A stretch of DNA of 64,000 bases. Source: an uncultured Sphingomonadaceae bacterium (GTDB lineage: Bacteria > Pseudomonadota > Alphaproteobacteria > Sphingomonadales > Sphingomonadaceae). The notes under the pieces were generated by a model. The model had not been told where the DNA came from, searched no databases, and was given only the letters and a program-made list of their open reading frames with translations. Positions 17,465 to 26,780 of the stretch are shown here, piece after piece. Both the position numbers and the translations under genes were made by a program. The DNA lies in assembly GCA_947497455.1 (NCBI GenBank), contig CANMGU010000002.1, positions 1,520,506-1,584,505 on the forward strand, written 5' to 3'. How positions within the stretch are numbered: position 1 is the first letter of the stretch; every line of letters starts with the position of its first letter.

Positions 17465-18589
17465 TTATTCCATCGCTTCTTCAGAAGATGGTGCCTGCTG
17501 GGCCATTGTTTCGGCCTTTTTATAGGTTGCCCGCCAAGTTGTAATCCATTCGTAGGCCCCCCGGCATTCCTGCATACTGCTGGCTTCGATCAGTCGGAAC
17601 TGTTCGCCGTCCCAAATGAAGCTTTCAGCGCTGCCACAGTCGCCCAAGCCGCGGCCTTTAGCAAAACTGCTCAGGATCTGACGGTTTTCTTCCCAATGGG
17701 CGTTGACGAGCAAGGGTTGACGTCCCTCGCCACCCCAACTGGGCTGGAGATCATAGGTGGCCGGACGAAAGGCCCAGCTGGCTCCGTCCTTCTCATCGCC
17801 CCTGATTTCACCGATATAGGCGGCGCTGGAAAAATTATAGGCCCCGGAACCACAGGACATCAGCACAAGTGCACGATAACGGTCATCTTTCTGGCCAAGC
17901 GGAAATATCTGATCCTCAACCACGCCAAAGCGGTTATCCTTGCAAACCGAATTTTCGACCAGATCCACAATCTCGGTGGTCGCAGGTATCCGTTTTGCTG
18001 ATGTCCATTGATTGATTTCGACTAGCGGAATTTCCGTATTTTGAGGCCTATAGGTACGACGGCCTTTGGCGATCAAAGCAGTACGGGTATACACCCTTTT
18101 CTGCTGTCTATCGATATAGCGCAGTGCCGCCATCGATCCCGCGAGCGAAATTTTGGTCAGGCTGGACCCATCCGGTCCAGTGACGTTTAGTTTTCTCCCG
18201 CGGGCAATGGCTCTTGTTACTTTCTTGGCGCTATCACCGGTAATTTCTATCGGATAGTCGCCCTGACTTATGGGGCCGGATTCGACGACTTTACCGTCAA
18301 TAACTATCCGATACTCGCTAACTCCGGTATCTTGTATCAGCACACGTATTTTTAAGATGTCATCTCGACCAGCCGTACGTCTGATGAAGATCGGGCCACC
18401 CCAGTCATTGAAACCGCCACTTGCATCATCTACCAGCGAGACGGCTTCGCAATTACCACCATTGTCGCAACCGACAGACCAGTCTTTAAATACCTTTACT
18501 TCGCCTGGAACGGGAACCGGTAAGGGGGTGCCAGCGTCTGTCGCCGCTGTCATTGCCATAAAGACCATAGTGGAAATAATAGGGGGCAT
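17465..18589 (-). CDS. DUF1176 domain-containing exported protein
   Basis: 374-residue protein matching the DUF1176 family (VFKDWSVGCDNGGNCEAVS at the mature N-terminus; GRGLGDCGSAESFIWDGEQF near the end; final MQECRG...W..TWRA). It has a weak signal peptide (about 1-20), so it is likely periplasmic. Conserved cysteine pairs are consistent with disulfides. No molecular function is known for the family. Its stop lies 3 bases from that of the convergent egtD. Confidence 0.85.
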   Translation of the reverse strand: MPPIISTMVFMAMTAATDAGTPLPVPVPGEVKVFKDWSVGCDNGGNCEAVSLVDDASGGFNDWGGPIFIRRTAGRDDILKIRVLIQDTGVSEYRIVIDGKVVESGPISQGDYPIEITGDSAKKVTRAIARGRKLNVTGPDGSSLTKISLAGSMAALRYIDRQQKRVYTRTALIAKGRRTYRPQNTEIPLVEINQWTSAKRIPATTEIVDLVENSVCKDNRFGVVEDQIFPLGQKDDRYRALVLMSCGSGAYNFSSAAYIGEIRGDEKDGASWAFRPATYDLQPSWGGEGRQPLLVNAHWEENRQILSSFAKGRGLGDCGSAESFIWDGEQFRLIEASSMQECRGAYEWITTWRATYKKAETMAQQAPSSEEAME

Positions 18590-18680
18590 ATTTGTAATCT
18601 AGCCAGTTTGGTCGACAATCGCTAGTGCCTTGTTACATCAGCATTAACAGGCAGGTCATGATAAAGAAAAGGGACGGCAG

Positions 18681-19550
18681 ATGAAATCAATCGGTATTAT
18701 TGGATCAGGACAAATGGGTGCCGGTATTGCGCAGGTTTCTGCACAAGCTGGCTATCATGTCTATTTGTCGGACATGAACCAGGAAATAGCCGAAAAAGGT
18801 AAGGCTGGAATCGCCAGACAATTGTCCCGGCTGGTGGAGAAGGAAAAGATTGAACAACAGGCTGCACAAACGGCGTTGGACCGGATCGAACCTGTCGGTT
18901 CTCTTGATCCGATGGCGGGTTCGGATATCATCATCGAAGCGGCAACTGAACGCGAGGATATCAAACGTCAGATCTTTGCCGCAGCATCAGAGATTTTAGG
19001 CCATCAGTCGTTGCTCGCATCGAACACCTCGTCCATTTCGATCACTCGGCTTGCGCAATCGGTTAAAGATCCATCCCGCTTTATCGGAGTCCATTTTTTT
19101 AACCCTGTCCCGCTGATGGGGTTGGTCGAAATAATCCGTGGCTTAGCGAGCAGCGATCAGAGTGTCGCCATGGCGAGTGACTATGTAAAAGCACTAGGCA
19201 AGCAAGCCGTCTTGGCGAAGGATTCACCTTGCTTTGTCGTGAATCGTATCTTGCTGCCCATGCTCAACGAAGCCTTCTTTGCGTTAGGAGAAGGTACGGC
19301 TTCAATGGAGGATATTGACCGCGGCGTGCAACTTGGGCTCGGTCATCCGATGGGCCCGATAACCTTGGCGGATATGATTGGTTTGGACACATTGCTTGAA
19401 ATCCTTCGTGTACTGCAAAATGACTTTGGGGATCCCAAATATCGCCCGGCGCCGCTATTGCTGAAATATGTCGAAGCCGGCTGGCTCGGTCGCAAAACCG
19501 GTAAGGGATTTTATGACTATTCGGGTGAAGCCCCAACCCCTACGATGTAG
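18681..19550 (+). CDS. 3-hydroxybutyryl-CoA dehydrogenase
   Basis: NAD(P)-dependent 3-hydroxyacyl-CoA dehydrogenase, 289 residues, typical of stand-alone Hbd/PaaH-type enzymes. The Rossmann motif is [11 protein letters not shown] (8-18), the catalytic His is in HFFNPVPLM, and the C-terminal domain has the normal [11 protein letters not shown] end. The ATG follows GGGACGG. Likely role: beta-oxidation or short-chain hydroxyacyl-CoA metabolism. It is 24 bases upstream of an epoxide hydrolase gene, so they may be co-transcribed. Confidence 0.93.
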   Translation: MKSIGIIGSGQMGAGIAQVSAQAGYHVYLSDMNQEIAEKGKAGIARQLSRLVEKEKIEQQAAQTALDRIEPVGSLDPMAGSDIIIEAATEREDIKRQIFAAASEILGHQSLLASNTSSISITRLAQSVKDPSRFIGVHFFNPVPLMGLVEIIRGLASSDQSVAMASDYVKALGKQAVLAKDSPCFVVNRILLPMLNEAFFALGEGTASMEDIDRGVQLGLGHPMGPITLADMIGLDTLLEILRVLQNDFGDPKYRPAPLLLKYVEAGWLGRKTGKGFYDYSGEAPTPTM

Positions 19551-19574
19551 GCTAACTTCAATGGAGACGATGCG

Positions 19575-20720
19575 ATGAGCGATGATATCAGAGACTTTCA
19601 GATTGATATTCCGCAGTCGGCATTGGACGATTTGCAGACCCGATTGGCGATGGCTCGTTGGCCTGATCCTGAACCGGTGGATGACTGGTCCCAAGGGATT
19701 CCGCTGGCCTATGTGCAGCAAGTTGCTGAACATTGGCGCGAGGCATATGACTGGCGGCGTTGTGAGGCAGCGCTCAATCAATATTCGCATCATATAACGG
19801 AAATTGACGGGGTTGATATTCATTTCATGCACATCCGCTCTCCAGAGGCGGATGCGCGACCCCTCATCATGACTCATGGCTGGCCAGGCTCTATCATCGA
19901 GTTTCTCGATGTTATCGGTCCGCTGACGGACCCTGCCGCTCATGGTGGAGAGGCAAAGGATGCCTTTCACCTCGTCATTCCTTCGCTGCCTGGATATGGT
20001 TTTTCAGGCAAACCAACGGTAACCGGATGGGGCGCGGAGAAGATCGGTGAGGCCTGGGACATATTGATGAACCGGCTGGGCTATGATCGCTATTTTGCGC
20101 AGGGCGGAGACTGGGGCGCGCTGGTGACATCAGCCATTGGTGTCCAGAATCGCGGATCTTGTGCCGGGATCCATATTAATCTGGTGGTCGTTGGGTCTCC
20201 GCCGGAGGCGATAATGACCAACCCAACCCCTGAAGAACAAGCCTCCTTAGCGCGATTTGCAGATTATCAAACGCAGGGTGGCGGCTATGCCGAAATTCAG
20301 CGAACCAAGCCGCAAACGCTAGGATATGGCCTTGCCGATTCCCCGGTTGGCCAGATGGCTTGGGTGCTGGAAAAGTTTCAGGGCTGGTCAGATGGTGCTT
20401 TGACCCCCGACGATAGTTTTGATCGTGATCGTCTGCTCGATAATATAATGCTCTATTGGCTCAACAATGCAGGCGCTTCGTCGGCGCGGCTTTATCGGGA
20501 AAGCTTCGGAAGTCCGAATGTCGAGCCTGTCCATATGCCAACCGGATGCAGCATATTTCCCAACGAAATCATGGCCCCGTCTCGTCGATGGGCTGAGCAT
20601 CGGTTCAAGAATCTGCAATATTGGAATGAAACGGAAAAAGGCGGCCATTTCGCTGCGATGGAAGTACCTGAGCTTTTTCTCAGCGAGGTACGAAGCTCTT
20701 TTGGCCAGATGGAGCTCTAA
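19575..20720 (+). CDS. Epoxide hydrolase, EHN-type alpha/beta hydrolase
   Basis: Alpha/beta-fold hydrolase of the microsomal epoxide hydrolase-like class, 381 residues. It has the EHN N-terminal domain (about 5-115, with FQIDIPQ and RLAMARWP), the oxyanion motif HGWPGS (101-106), the nucleophile Asp179 in GGDWGA and the catalytic His358 in GGHFAA. Expected reaction: hydrolysis of an epoxide to a diol; the substrate is unknown. It lies between a dehydrogenase and an oligopeptide-type ABC transporter, 6 bases before the first permease gene, so the transporter may carry a related compound. Confidence 0.9.
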   Translation: MSDDIRDFQIDIPQSALDDLQTRLAMARWPDPEPVDDWSQGIPLAYVQQVAEHWREAYDWRRCEAALNQYSHHITEIDGVDIHFMHIRSPEADARPLIMTHGWPGSIIEFLDVIGPLTDPAAHGGEAKDAFHLVIPSLPGYGFSGKPTVTGWGAEKIGEAWDILMNRLGYDRYFAQGGDWGALVTSAIGVQNRGSCAGIHINLVVVGSPPEAIMTNPTPEEQASLARFADYQTQGGGYAEIQRTKPQTLGYGLADSPVGQMAWVLEKFQGWSDGALTPDDSFDRDRLLDNIMLYWLNNAGASSARLYRESFGSPNVEPVHMPTGCSIFPNEIMAPSRRWAEHRFKNLQYWNETEKGGHFAAMEVPELFLSEVRSSFGQMEL

Positions 20721-20726
20721 TCTTAG

Positions 20727-21647
20727 ATGTTAGTGTTGATCGCAAGGCGGTTGATGACGGCGATACCCACGCTGCTTGTGATCATATTGGCTTCGTTTTT
20801 TCTGATGCGATTGGCCCCAGGCGGGCCATTTGATGGTGAGCGTCCATTACCCCCCGAGACTCAGGCTGCGTTACAGGCCGCTTATGGCTTGGACAAGCCG
20901 CTTTGGGAGCAAGCATGGCTCTATGTTTCGCGGCTGGTCCAGGGCGATTTCGGACCGTCGTTAGTCTATCGGGATTTTACGGTTTCAGAACTCGTGGCAC
21001 AGGGTTTGCCGATATCATTAACCCTGGGCGGACTTGCTATATTACTAGCCCTGCTGATGGGCATTTCTGGCGGACTGTACGCGGCGGCGCGCGCCGGAAA
21101 GACTGCAGACAAGACAATTATGACGCTCGCTACCATTGCCACAGCGTTGCCGACATTCGTTACAGGTCCTGCACTTGCTCTGTGTTTTGGACTTTGGTGG
21201 GGTCTGCTGCCGGTGTCTGGGACTGGCGAGGGCTGGTCATGGTTGATCATGCCGGTTGTCGCGCTTGCATTACCTGTGTCGGGAGCTGTAGCCAAGTTAA
21301 CCCGTGCAGGTCTAGCGACCGTGCTCAAGCAGGATCATATTCGTACAGCACGGGCGCGCGGTCTGTCCGAAACCACTATCATGTTCAAACACGGCTTGCG
21401 GCCTGCTCTCGTTCCAGTGGCTAGCTATTTGGGACCCGCTGCAGCTGGACTACTCACCGGTGCAGTAGTTGTAGAAACCGTCTTTGGATTGCCCGGTCTC
21501 GGGCGCTATTTTGTTCAAGGGGCGTTGAACCGCGACTATCCATTGGTGCTCGGGGTAGTTACACTCTACGCAGCGCTGATCATTCTGTTCAACCTGTTTG
21601 CCGATCTGATTTACGGCTGGCTAGACCCCCGGATGCGTGACGAATGA
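20727..21647 (+). CDS. ABC transporter permease, DppB/OppB type
   Basis: 306-residue inner-membrane permease of the peptide/nickel importer family. It shows an N-terminal helix (about 10-28), a periplasmic loop with the MRLAPGGPFDGERPLPPET pattern usual in OppB, then about five more helices with the permease EAA-type loop (ARARGLSETTIMFKHGLRPAL). It overlaps the next permease gene by ATGA. GGAG in the end of the epoxide hydrolase gene may serve as its ribosome site. Confidence 0.93.
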   Translation: MLVLIARRLMTAIPTLLVIILASFFLMRLAPGGPFDGERPLPPETQAALQAAYGLDKPLWEQAWLYVSRLVQGDFGPSLVYRDFTVSELVAQGLPISLTLGGLAILLALLMGISGGLYAAARAGKTADKTIMTLATIATALPTFVTGPALALCFGLWWGLLPVSGTGEGWSWLIMPVVALALPVSGAVAKLTRAGLATVLKQDHIRTARARGLSETTIMFKHGLRPALVPVASYLGPAAAGLLTGAVVVETVFGLPGLGRYFVQGALNRDYPLVLGVVTLYAALIILFNLFADLIYGWLDPRMRDE

Positions 21648-22444
21648 GGGCGCTGTTTAACCGCAATCACTGGCCGCTTTGGGTGGTCCTGGCGCTCGTG
21701 GCGTTGGCGTTGATCCTGCCAGCGATCCTGCCTTGGACATATGATCAGATTGATTGGGATGCGGTGCGCGCTCCAGCCTTCAGCGGATCGCATGTTTTCG
21801 GAACGGATGAAATTGGCCGCGATCGTCTCGCGCGTTTGGCCGCGGGAACTCGTGTCACTTTGATGGTTGCTGTCGCTGCGGCCATGGTTTCCTTAGTTGT
21901 CGGTATTGCCTGGGGCGCGACTGCGGGTTGGATGGGCGGCAAAGTTGATGAAGCTATGATGCGGTTTGTCGATGCTCTCTATGCGCTGCCTTTCATGTTC
22001 ATTGTAATTCTGCTGATGGTGATATTCGGACGTTCGATACTACTGGTTTTTGTGGGTATTGGATTGGTTGAATGGCTTACAATGGCGCGGGTTGTACGTG
22101 GACAGGTCATGGCGCTTAAACAAAGGCCCTTTATATTGGCCGCTGAAGCTGCCGGCACTCCGTCGATCAAAATAGTCCTGAAGCACGTTCTGCCCAATAT
22201 TGCCGGTGTCGCGCTCGCCTATCTCATGCTGACCGTTCCGCAAGTGGTTATGATTGAGAGTTTTCTTTCGTTTCTCGGCCTCGGTGTTCAGGAACCGCTG
22301 ACATCGCTTGGAATATTGGTCAAGGAAGGCGCAGACGATATGGATATGACGCCGCTAGGGCTGTTGCTGCCTGGCGGTCTTCTGGTGTTGCTGCTGATTT
22401 GTCTGACAATAGAAGGCGAGCGCCTGCGAGATGTCTACTCATGA
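21644..22444 (+). CDS. ABC transporter permease, DppC/OppC type
   Basis: 266-residue partner permease. It starts with a short cytoplasmic end, one helix, the DppC-type periplasmic motif (HVFGTDEIGRDRLAR), then the permease core with an EAA loop (LAAEAAGTPSIKIVLKHVLPN). It overlaps its neighbours by four bases on both sides (ATGA), a sign of coupled translation and equal stoichiometry. Confidence 0.93.
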   Translation: MRALFNRNHWPLWVVLALVALALILPAILPWTYDQIDWDAVRAPAFSGSHVFGTDEIGRDRLARLAAGTRVTLMVAVAAAMVSLVVGIAWGATAGWMGGKVDEAMMRFVDALYALPFMFIVILLMVIFGRSILLVFVGIGLVEWLTMARVVRGQVMALKQRPFILAAEAAGTPSIKIVLKHVLPNIAGVALAYLMLTVPQVVMIESFLSFLGLGVQEPLTSLGILVKEGADDMDMTPLGLLLPGGLLVLLLICLTIEGERLRDVYS

Positions 22445-23994
22445 GCGTTTATGAGATTCGCGATATGGCCATTCAAATTGATGGCAAACGGCTGGTCGAA
22501 GATGTCAACATCACCGTCGAGCCAGGCAAATGTACTGCGATAATCGGCGCATCCGGATCAGGAAAAAGCCTGACTTGCCTAACACCTTTTGGTCTGACAC
22601 CAGGCACTGCGTCGGGATCGATCAAGCTTGATGGGATCGAGTTGGCCTCTGCTAACGCGCGCGAGATGCATCTGGCGCGCAGTCGATACACGGGCTTTGT
22701 CTTTCAGCAGCCATTGACTGCACTAACACCTCATTTGACCATAGGGAAACAGCTTCAGGAAGCCACATCACAAGCGGGTCCGCAGCGACTGTCACGACAA
22801 GAATTGGCGCTGATGTTAGAGCGTGTTGGTCTTTCGCGTGCTGATGAAAGGCTGGACCAATTTCCCCATCGACTGTCGGGTGGCGAGCGTCAGCGTGTCA
22901 TGATTGCCGCCGCTATTGCGCATCAGCCGAAACTGCTCATCGCGGATGAACCGACAAGTGCTCTAGACGCTAGTTTGCGCGGAGAAATAATGGCGCTGCT
23001 GGATGGACTGCGCGTTGAGCACGGATTGGCGACGCTGTTGGTTAGTCATGATATCGCCTCCGTCGAAAATCATTCAGACGATCTGATTGTAATGGATCAA
23101 GGCAGAGTGATTGAGAGTGGCCCGACCGTAGACATTATCACCAACCCACAGCGGGACTATACGAAGCGCCTTATTGCCGCCACACCGCGCCTCACTGAAC
23201 CCGCACCAGTTCTGCCAGTTGTCGGCGACATTTTGATGGAAGCTGAAGATACAACGGTTCTGTTTCCTCGCCCGGGCTGGCGGCAGGGGAAAATAGAGGC
23301 GGTTGCAGATGCTAGTCTATCCGTAAGGGAAGGCGAGGCGGTTGCGATTGTTGGTGGATCGGGTTCAGGTAAATCGACCTTGGGGAGAGCGGTTGCGGGT
23401 ATAGGCCCTCTGACCTCCGGTACAATCAAATGGCAAGCAGAGCTATTGCCAGAACGCCGCGAACGCAGCCTTGCCATGCGAAAATTGATCCAGCCCGTAT
23501 TCCAAGACCCAGTGGCAAGTCTCAATCCGCGGTGGAAGGTGGGGGATATTGTTCTGGAACCGCTGAGAAACTTAAGCCCTGAATTATCCAGCCCAGAACG
23601 GAACAACAAGTTGGCACAAGCACTAGACGATGTGGGGCTTGGCCCAGAATATATAGATCGGGTTTCGACCAGTCTCTCGGGCGGTCAGGCACAACGTGTC
23701 GCTATCGCTCGGGCCATAATCGCAGGTCCAAAAATGTTGGTACTCGACGAAGCAACCTCAGCTTTGGATCCGTTAGTCGGAGGTGCAATCCTGCAGCTAC
23801 TAGCAGAATTGCAACGCGCGCACCGGCTCAGCATTATTTTCATCACGCATGACATCGCATCGGCCCGCCGGCTTTGCCATAGGATTGTTGTTCTGGATGC
23901 AGGCCATGTTGTTGAAATGGGCGCTATGGCTGAAGTCGTTGAAAATCCGAAGGCCAGTGTCACCAAGCTGCTAATTGAAGCAAGCAAACGCTAA
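22441..23994 (+). CDS. Fused two-domain ABC ATPase, DppD-DppF type
   Basis: 517-residue ATPase that carries both nucleotide-binding domains of the importer in one chain. Domain 1: Walker A GASGSGKS, signature LSGGERQRV, Walker B LLIADEPTSALD. Domain 2: Walker A GGSGSGKS, signature LSGGQAQRV, Walker B MLVLDEATSALD. Both look catalytically intact. The start at 22441 overlaps the stop of the preceding permease gene. No periplasmic substrate-binding protein gene lies before or after. A strong bidirectional hairpin terminator follows directly. Confidence 0.93.
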   Translation: MSVYEIRDMAIQIDGKRLVEDVNITVEPGKCTAIIGASGSGKSLTCLTPFGLTPGTASGSIKLDGIELASANAREMHLARSRYTGFVFQQPLTALTPHLTIGKQLQEATSQAGPQRLSRQELALMLERVGLSRADERLDQFPHRLSGGERQRVMIAAAIAHQPKLLIADEPTSALDASLRGEIMALLDGLRVEHGLATLLVSHDIASVENHSDDLIVMDQGRVIESGPTVDIITNPQRDYTKRLIAATPRLTEPAPVLPVVGDILMEAEDTTVLFPRPGWRQGKIEAVADASLSVREGEAVAIVGGSGSGKSTLGRAVAGIGPLTSGTIKWQAELLPERRERSLAMRKLIQPVFQDPVASLNPRWKVGDIVLEPLRNLSPELSSPERNNKLAQALDDVGLGPEYIDRVSTSLSGGQAQRVAIARAIIAGPKMLVLDEATSALDPLVGGAILQLLAELQRAHRLSIIFITHDIASARRLCHRIVVLDAGHVVEMGAMAEVVENPKASVTKLLIEASKR

Positions 23995-24000
23995 GTCAAA

Positions 24001-24032
24001 AAAAGGCCGCTCTGCACCCAGAACGGCCTTTT
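24001..24032. terminator. Bidirectional Rho-independent terminator
   Basis: A 14-base stem with one C-A mismatch (AAAAGGCCGCTCTG / CAGAACGGCCTTTT), CACC loop, flanked by A- and T-runs. It lies between the convergent ABC ATPase gene and the porin-like gene and can serve both strands. Confidence 0.9.
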
Positions 24033-24074
24033 CCATGTGACGAACCTAAATTGTGAATTCGAACCCAATCGGGT

Positions 24075-24851
24075 TTAGAAAGATACGCCCAAGGTGAACA
24101 CAACAGCACTGTCTGTGAAATTATTGACTGATGGCGCATCGGTATCGGTATAGGCAACGCTCGCAGTCAGATTTTCGGTAATGGCCCAGTCAGCTCCAAG
24201 GGTCCAATCGATGTAGTTATCATCACCAAACACACCAACCGGGTTGCCCAGAGAACCATCATTGATACCAATATTCGCATTGAGCGAGATCGGCGTATTC
24301 GGGATGCCGCCGGAAAGGCCAGTATAGATATAGACATTGTCGCTATCGCCCAAGCTCGCCTGAGACCATGCATAAGCGATTCCGGTCGTGAGTTCTACAG
24401 GTCCTAGTGTTGTTGAAACCGAAGCATAGGGTTCAAAATAGTCGCTGGGTCCTGCGGCTCCGCCTTCACCATTGGGGTAGACATAATAGAGTAGGCCAAC
24501 ATCAAGAGTAAGGCCATCGGTGACGTCTCCGGACCAACCACCATAGAGGTCAAGCTCTGTGTGACCGAATGTCGGGCTGTCTTCGATAGAAGAGGCCCAA
24601 GTCCCGATATAGAAGCCGCTTTCATGGGTGACATCAATGCCCCCTTGAACTGCGATATCGCCGTCCGAGAAGGACAGGCCGCGGAATCGATAATCTGATG
24701 TGATAGCGGCATTGCCGGAAATTGTAATTCCGCTGCCTTCTACTTCTTGAGCGAGAGCGGGAGCTGCCGTTGTAGCCAGCAGAATAGCTGAAAGACCGAT
24801 AATTCCCGATTTGGCTTTATAGCCGAGAGTAGTTTTTGTGGACGTGCGCAT
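24075..24851 (-). CDS. TorF-family putative porin
   Basis: 258-residue outer-membrane beta-barrel protein of the TorF/TIGR02001 family. It has a signal peptide ending APALAQ, then the family start (ISGNAAITSDYRFRGLSFS), alternating aromatic beta strands (for example LDLYGGWSG, YIYTGLSGG), and a C-terminal Phe (VVFTLGVSF) as required for barrel assembly. ATG 24851 is chosen because AAGGGA lies 6 bases upstream and the signal peptide starts there; the longer open frame has no better site. It is probably monocistronic. The transported solute is not known. Confidence 0.88.
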   Translation of the reverse strand: MRTSTKTTLGYKAKSGIIGLSAILLATTAAPALAQEVEGSGITISGNAAITSDYRFRGLSFSDGDIAVQGGIDVTHESGFYIGTWASSIEDSPTFGHTELDLYGGWSGDVTDGLTLDVGLLYYVYPNGEGGAAGPSDYFEPYASVSTTLGPVELTTGIAYAWSQASLGDSDNVYIYTGLSGGIPNTPISLNANIGINDGSLGNPVGVFGDDNYIDWTLGADWAITENLTASVAYTDTDAPSVNNFTDSAVVFTLGVSF

Positions 24852-25110
24852 GAAAATCCCTTTCTGGTTGATGCGTATCGCCCCTCCTGGAATTTGTCCC
24901 GGTTGTCTTTTTATTGCGCCAGCAAAGCCAACGGCAGACAATCTCAAAACATGCAGGAAAAAACTGCAACATATTGCTGCGCTGCACAACAGAAAAATGT
25001 CAGCAAGGATGACATATTTTGATAGTGTGGCAATCTAGCCACATGTGTTTCGCTTGCAGCACCAAGGCGTGTTTAGGGCTTGTTAACTATGACTATATAT
25101 CGGTGGCAAC

Positions 25111-25479
25111 ATGTCAGATTTGGATTCCATTGAACAAGCAAATGGTGGGGATAATCCCTTTGCTGAGAGTTTTGCCCGCCTGAAAGCCGTCGAATCGGTC
25201 GCTGGGCTAGTCGCCAATATGGCTGGATCGGCGGAGGCAGGCGCTTTTGTTTTGAATGAAGCTACATCCATGGAATCGGCCTATCGAAACAGCCTTCCGA
25301 TGACTCGAAAGCGCTTTGACCGGGGATGTGATGACTTGGCAATTATGGCACAGTCAGGCGCCAAGGCATTGCTGCAACTCAATTCTGCCGGAAGAAGCCG
25401 TGTCGATATTGCGGCCCAACGGTTAATGCGCGAAATCCAAATGTCCGGTCGCCAGACTTTGGATTTGTTGCAGAAGTAA
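25111..25479 (+). CDS. Hypothetical helical protein, 122 residues
   Basis: Predicted all-helical cytoplasmic protein without signal or membrane helix. Composition (Ala, Ser, Met, Gln rich) and spacing of hydrophobic residues over about 20-120 recall phasin-like helical proteins, but no family was recognised with confidence. The ribosome site is GGTGG before ATG 25111. Its stop is 5 bases from that of the convergent mechanosensitive channel gene. Confidence 0.65.
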   Translation: MSDLDSIEQANGGDNPFAESFARLKAVESVAGLVANMAGSAEAGAFVLNEATSMESAYRNSLPMTRKRFDRGCDDLAIMAQSGAKALLQLNSAGRSRVDIAAQRLMREIQMSGRQTLDLLQK

Positions 25480-25484
25480 AGCAG

Positions 25485-26780
25485 CTATTCGCTGGACAGT
25501 TCAACCGTTCCATTCTCTGGTAGCGATTTGATATGGATATCGCGCTGCGGAAACGGAATTTCGACGTCATGTTCCTTGAACAAATCCCAGACGCGCTTTA
25601 GAACCGCTGCCTTGAAATTGCCTACACCTGATTGCGGGTCGTTGATCCAGCAACGGATTTCAAAATTCACACTATTGTCGCCAAATTCCAGCATCCATAC
25701 CACTGGCTTGGGATGATTGAGCACTCTAGGAACATCGACGCAGGCCTGCTTCATCAACTCAATAACCTGATCCATATCGCTATTATACGAAACACCAACG
25801 GGAATACTGATCCGCACATTTTTGTTGGAATAGGACCAGTTTTCCACTTCTTGTGTCATCAGATTCTCGTTCGGGATCAAGTGCTCCTTGCCCTCACGGG
25901 TGAGAACCGAAACGGCTCGGACACCGATCTTGTTGACCCAGCCAAAACTGTCGCCAACCGCGATGACATCACCGGGCTTGATCGAACGGTCCATCAGCAG
26001 GATGATACCGGCGATCAGATTACCGATCGTCTTCTGCATCCCGAAACCAATGGCGAGACCAAATGCACCGGAGAAGACCGCTAGAGCTGTCAGGTCGATA
26101 CCCAGAACATCAAGGCCGAGCATGAACGCCGCAGCCAATATGGCGACGGTGGCCAGCTTTTGTCCGAGGACTTTTTGCGCGCCATCGAGATCGCTATTGC
26201 CGATGACATGGGTGACGAGCTTCATCAAAACCCGCGCAACGGCAAGGAGAATGACCGCTGTCATGATGGTCGTGACCACCGCAAGAAGCGAAATCCTATT
26301 GGTGCCGACATCAATACCGACGCGTTCCAGCGCTATGGTGATACGATCAATATTGCCGACTAGGCCAAGCGCCGCCGATATGAATACGGTAAGCCCCATG
26401 GTTGTACCGAGCCAGTCCGGCATCCGAACTCCGCGAATCAGATCATTGGTGAACAGCCCCATAGTGATCGCAATGGTCAATGCGAAGATAACTTGCGGGA
26501 TCAGCTGCCATTGCCATATCGCGAGGAAAAAACCGCAAAGAATGAAGGTTGTAGCCCTCCGGGTCATATCGCGAATGCGCCGTCCGGCCAGTTCACTCTC
26601 ATAACCCGCCCGCGTTTCCCAGACGTTCCGTAATTTGGGTCCAATATATCGGCTAAGCAACCAGCCTGCAAAAAGCGCAATCGCAACTAAGCCAGCAGCG
26701 ACTGCGCCTTCGATATACTGCAAGTTGCGCGGCGTGTCGGGTGCCAGGGATTCAAGATAGCCGAAAATTTGTTCCATCAT
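25485..26780 (-). CDS. Mechanosensitive ion channel, MscS family
   Basis: 431-residue MscS-type channel that releases solutes on osmotic downshock. It has about five or six N-terminal membrane helices (more than the three of E. coli MscS), the pore-lining helix (TALAVFSGAFGLAIGFGMQKTIGN), the beta domain (DVIAVGDSFGWVNKIGVRAVSVLTREGKEHLIPNE, in parts) and the alpha/beta C-terminal domain. The start overlaps the metC stop by four bases, so the two are co-translated. The link between a sulfur-amino-acid gene and a channel gene is probably only operon convenience. Confidence 0.92.
   Translation of the reverse strand: MMEQIFGYLESLAPDTPRNLQYIEGAVAAGLVAIALFAGWLLSRYIGPKLRNVWETRAGYESELAGRRIRDMTRRATTFILCGFFLAIWQWQLIPQVIFALTIAITMGLFTNDLIRGVRMPDWLGTTMGLTVFISAALGLVGNIDRITIALERVGIDVGTNRISLLAVVTTIMTAVILLAVARVLMKLVTHVIGNSDLDGAQKVLGQKLATVAILAAAFMLGLDVLGIDLTALAVFSGAFGLAIGFGMQKTIGNLIAGIILLMDRSIKPGDVIAVGDSFGWVNKIGVRAVSVLTREGKEHLIPNENLMTQEVENWSYSNKNVRISIPVGVSYNSDMDQVIELMKQACVDVPRVLNHPKPVVWMLEFGDNSVNFEIRCWINDPQSGVGNFKAAVLKRVWDLFKEHDVEIPFPQRDIHIKSLPENGTVELSSE

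Noticed and set aside
25888..26604. 238-codon plus-strand frame inside the mscS gene
   Set aside because: Low-complexity Arg/Met/Thr product, no ribosome site, opposite a clear MscS protein.
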